A stretch of 51,869 bases of DNA. It comes from Blautia sp. BIOML-A1 (GTDB lineage Bacteria > Bacillota > Clostridia > Lachnospirales > Lachnospiraceae). The position numbers were made by a program, and so were the translations under genes. Positions 51,044-51,869 of the stretch are shown here, piece after piece (the first letter of the stretch is position 1; each line of letters begins with the position of its first letter). The notes under the pieces are model-generated. The model ran no database searches, was not told where the DNA came from, and saw only the letters and a list, made by a program, of their open reading frames with translations. The DNA is taken from contig NZ_WWVR01000023.1 in NCBI RefSeq assembly GCF_009883055.1, positions 1-51,869 on the forward strand, in the 5' to 3' direction.

Positions 51044-51736
51044 ATGGACAATTTAGTTATGAGTTCAGCAACAGTAGGAATTGTGATCAGTCTGCTGGCA
51101 TATGAGATCGGACTGGCAGCACAGCGTAAGTGGAAGCTGGCAGTATTAAATCCGCTCCTGATCTCGATTGTTTTAGTCATAGCATTTCTGCTGGTCTTTC
51201 ATGTAGACTATGAGAGTTACAATCTGAGTGCCAAGTATTTAAGTTATCTTCTGACACCGGCGACCGTATGTCTGGCAATCCCGCTGTATCTGCAGCTGGA
51301 TCTGCTGAAAAAAAATATCCTTGCGATCCTGGGAGGAGTTTTTTCGGGAGTGCTTGCAAGCCTTGGTTCCGTACTTGCCATGTCCGTGCTTTTTGGCCTG
51401 GATCACGCGGAATATGTGACTATGCTGCCGAAGTCCATCACAACAGCGATCGGTATGGGCGTTTCGGAGGAACTTGGTGGATATGTGACAATTTCTGTGG
51501 CAGTGATCATCATCACAGGAGTTCTTGGAAATATGTCAGCGGAATATATCTGCAAGCTGGTTCGTATTAAGAGCCCTATTTCGAGAGGACTTGCAATCGG
51601 TACAGCTTCTCATGCTGTAGGAACTGCAAGAGCAATGGAACTTGGAGAAGTGGAAGGTGCCATGAGCAGTCTGGCAATCGTTGTGTGCGGTCTCTGTACA
51701 GTTATCGGAGCTTCGATCTTTTCCTACATCTGGTAA
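51044..51736 (+). CDS. lrgB: LrgB-family membrane protein
   Basis: The 230-residue product has multiple membrane segments and the LrgB core TMLPKSITTAIGMGVSEELG, GVLGNMSAEYICK and RGLAIGTASHAVGTARAMEL. It is the partner of LrgA immediately upstream. Most likely a small-molecule transporter or autolysis-related complex; pyruvate is one proposed substrate in other Firmicutes. Confidence 0.93.
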   Translation: MDNLVMSSATVGIVISLLAYEIGLAAQRKWKLAVLNPLLISIVLVIAFLLVFHVDYESYNLSAKYLSYLLTPATVCLAIPLYLQLDLLKKNILAILGGVFSGVLASLGSVLAMSVLFGLDHAEYVTMLPKSITTAIGMGVSEELGGYVTISVAVIIITGVLGNMSAEYICKLVRIKSPISRGLAIGTASHAVGTARAMELGEVEGAMSSLAIVVCGLCTVIGASIFSYIW

Positions 51737-51797
51737 ATAAAATATAAAAATGACAAAATAACAAAAAGGGGCTGTCGGGAAATAGATAGTTCCAAAG

Positions 51798-51840
51798 CAG
51801 AGAGGGTATGGCTCACAACGAGTCATACCCTCTCTGAATT
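51798..51840 (+). terminator. lrgAB terminator
   Basis: CAGAGAGGGTATG and CATACCCTCTCTG form a 13-bp stem with a short T-tract (AATTTA), after lrgB. It may instead be part of a mobile element end (see findings). Confidence 0.6.
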
Positions 51841-51869
51841 TATCTGAAAAAAGAAAAAAAATGGCTAAC

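Overview
The window looks like chromosome from a spore-forming member of the Clostridia, most like Lachnospiraceae (Blautia/Dorea/Ruminococcus-type). The signs are a SigG gene with a YlmC/YmxH-like gene beside it, a T-box leader, a tetrahydrofolate riboswitch, strong AGGAGG ribosome-binding sites and consensus SigA promoters. Species cannot be fixed from the sequence alone. No rRNA, tRNA or CRISPR array was seen.

Left flank (1-5250): ilvB-ilvN on the minus strand, controlled by a T-box leader that appears to carry a valine (GUA) specifier. Then come a PflX-like radical SAM gene and an rlmD-type rRNA methyltransferase gene on the plus strand.

Accessory island (about 5330-13850): a visibly more A+T-rich block with its own promoter. 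It encodes a small HTH protein, a ParB/Srx-like protein, a PD-(D/E)xK nuclease, an SNF2-type helicase, a second ParB-like protein, a large radical SAM protein and a GHKL (Hsp90-like) ATPase. A 16-bp perfect inverted repeat lies at its left edge. A truncated IS transposase fused to a decapitated hybrid histidine kinase lies at its right edge. I cannot match this gene set to a named system; it is the best candidate for an undescribed, possibly anti-phage, system.

Middle (14950-29440): a CpcT/CpeT-like protein, a RelA/SpoT-domain protein, a CorC/HlyC-type CBS protein, purC, a DgkA-type kinase, a phasin-like protein with a UbiB-type kinase, a small redox-type Cys protein, a heterodimeric ABC exporter and a YkgJ-type protein. 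The folate genes folE-HD-folP-folBK follow on the minus strand behind a THF riboswitch.

Right half (29880-51869): the divergent pabA-pabB-pabC operon (p-aminobenzoate for folate) behind a putative attenuator; a MarR-controlled ABC exporter pair; a sucrose-type PTS EIIBC with a LacI regulator; a two-domain PPK2; nrdR; ylmC-sigG; gdhA; an AlaA-like aminotransferase; citrate synthase; YqeG phosphatase and shikimate kinase; efp; an Fe-S aldo/keto reductase; a ppk1 remnant; and lrgA-lrgB. A dispersed palindromic repeat occurs at least five times, once inside the ilvB T-box leader.
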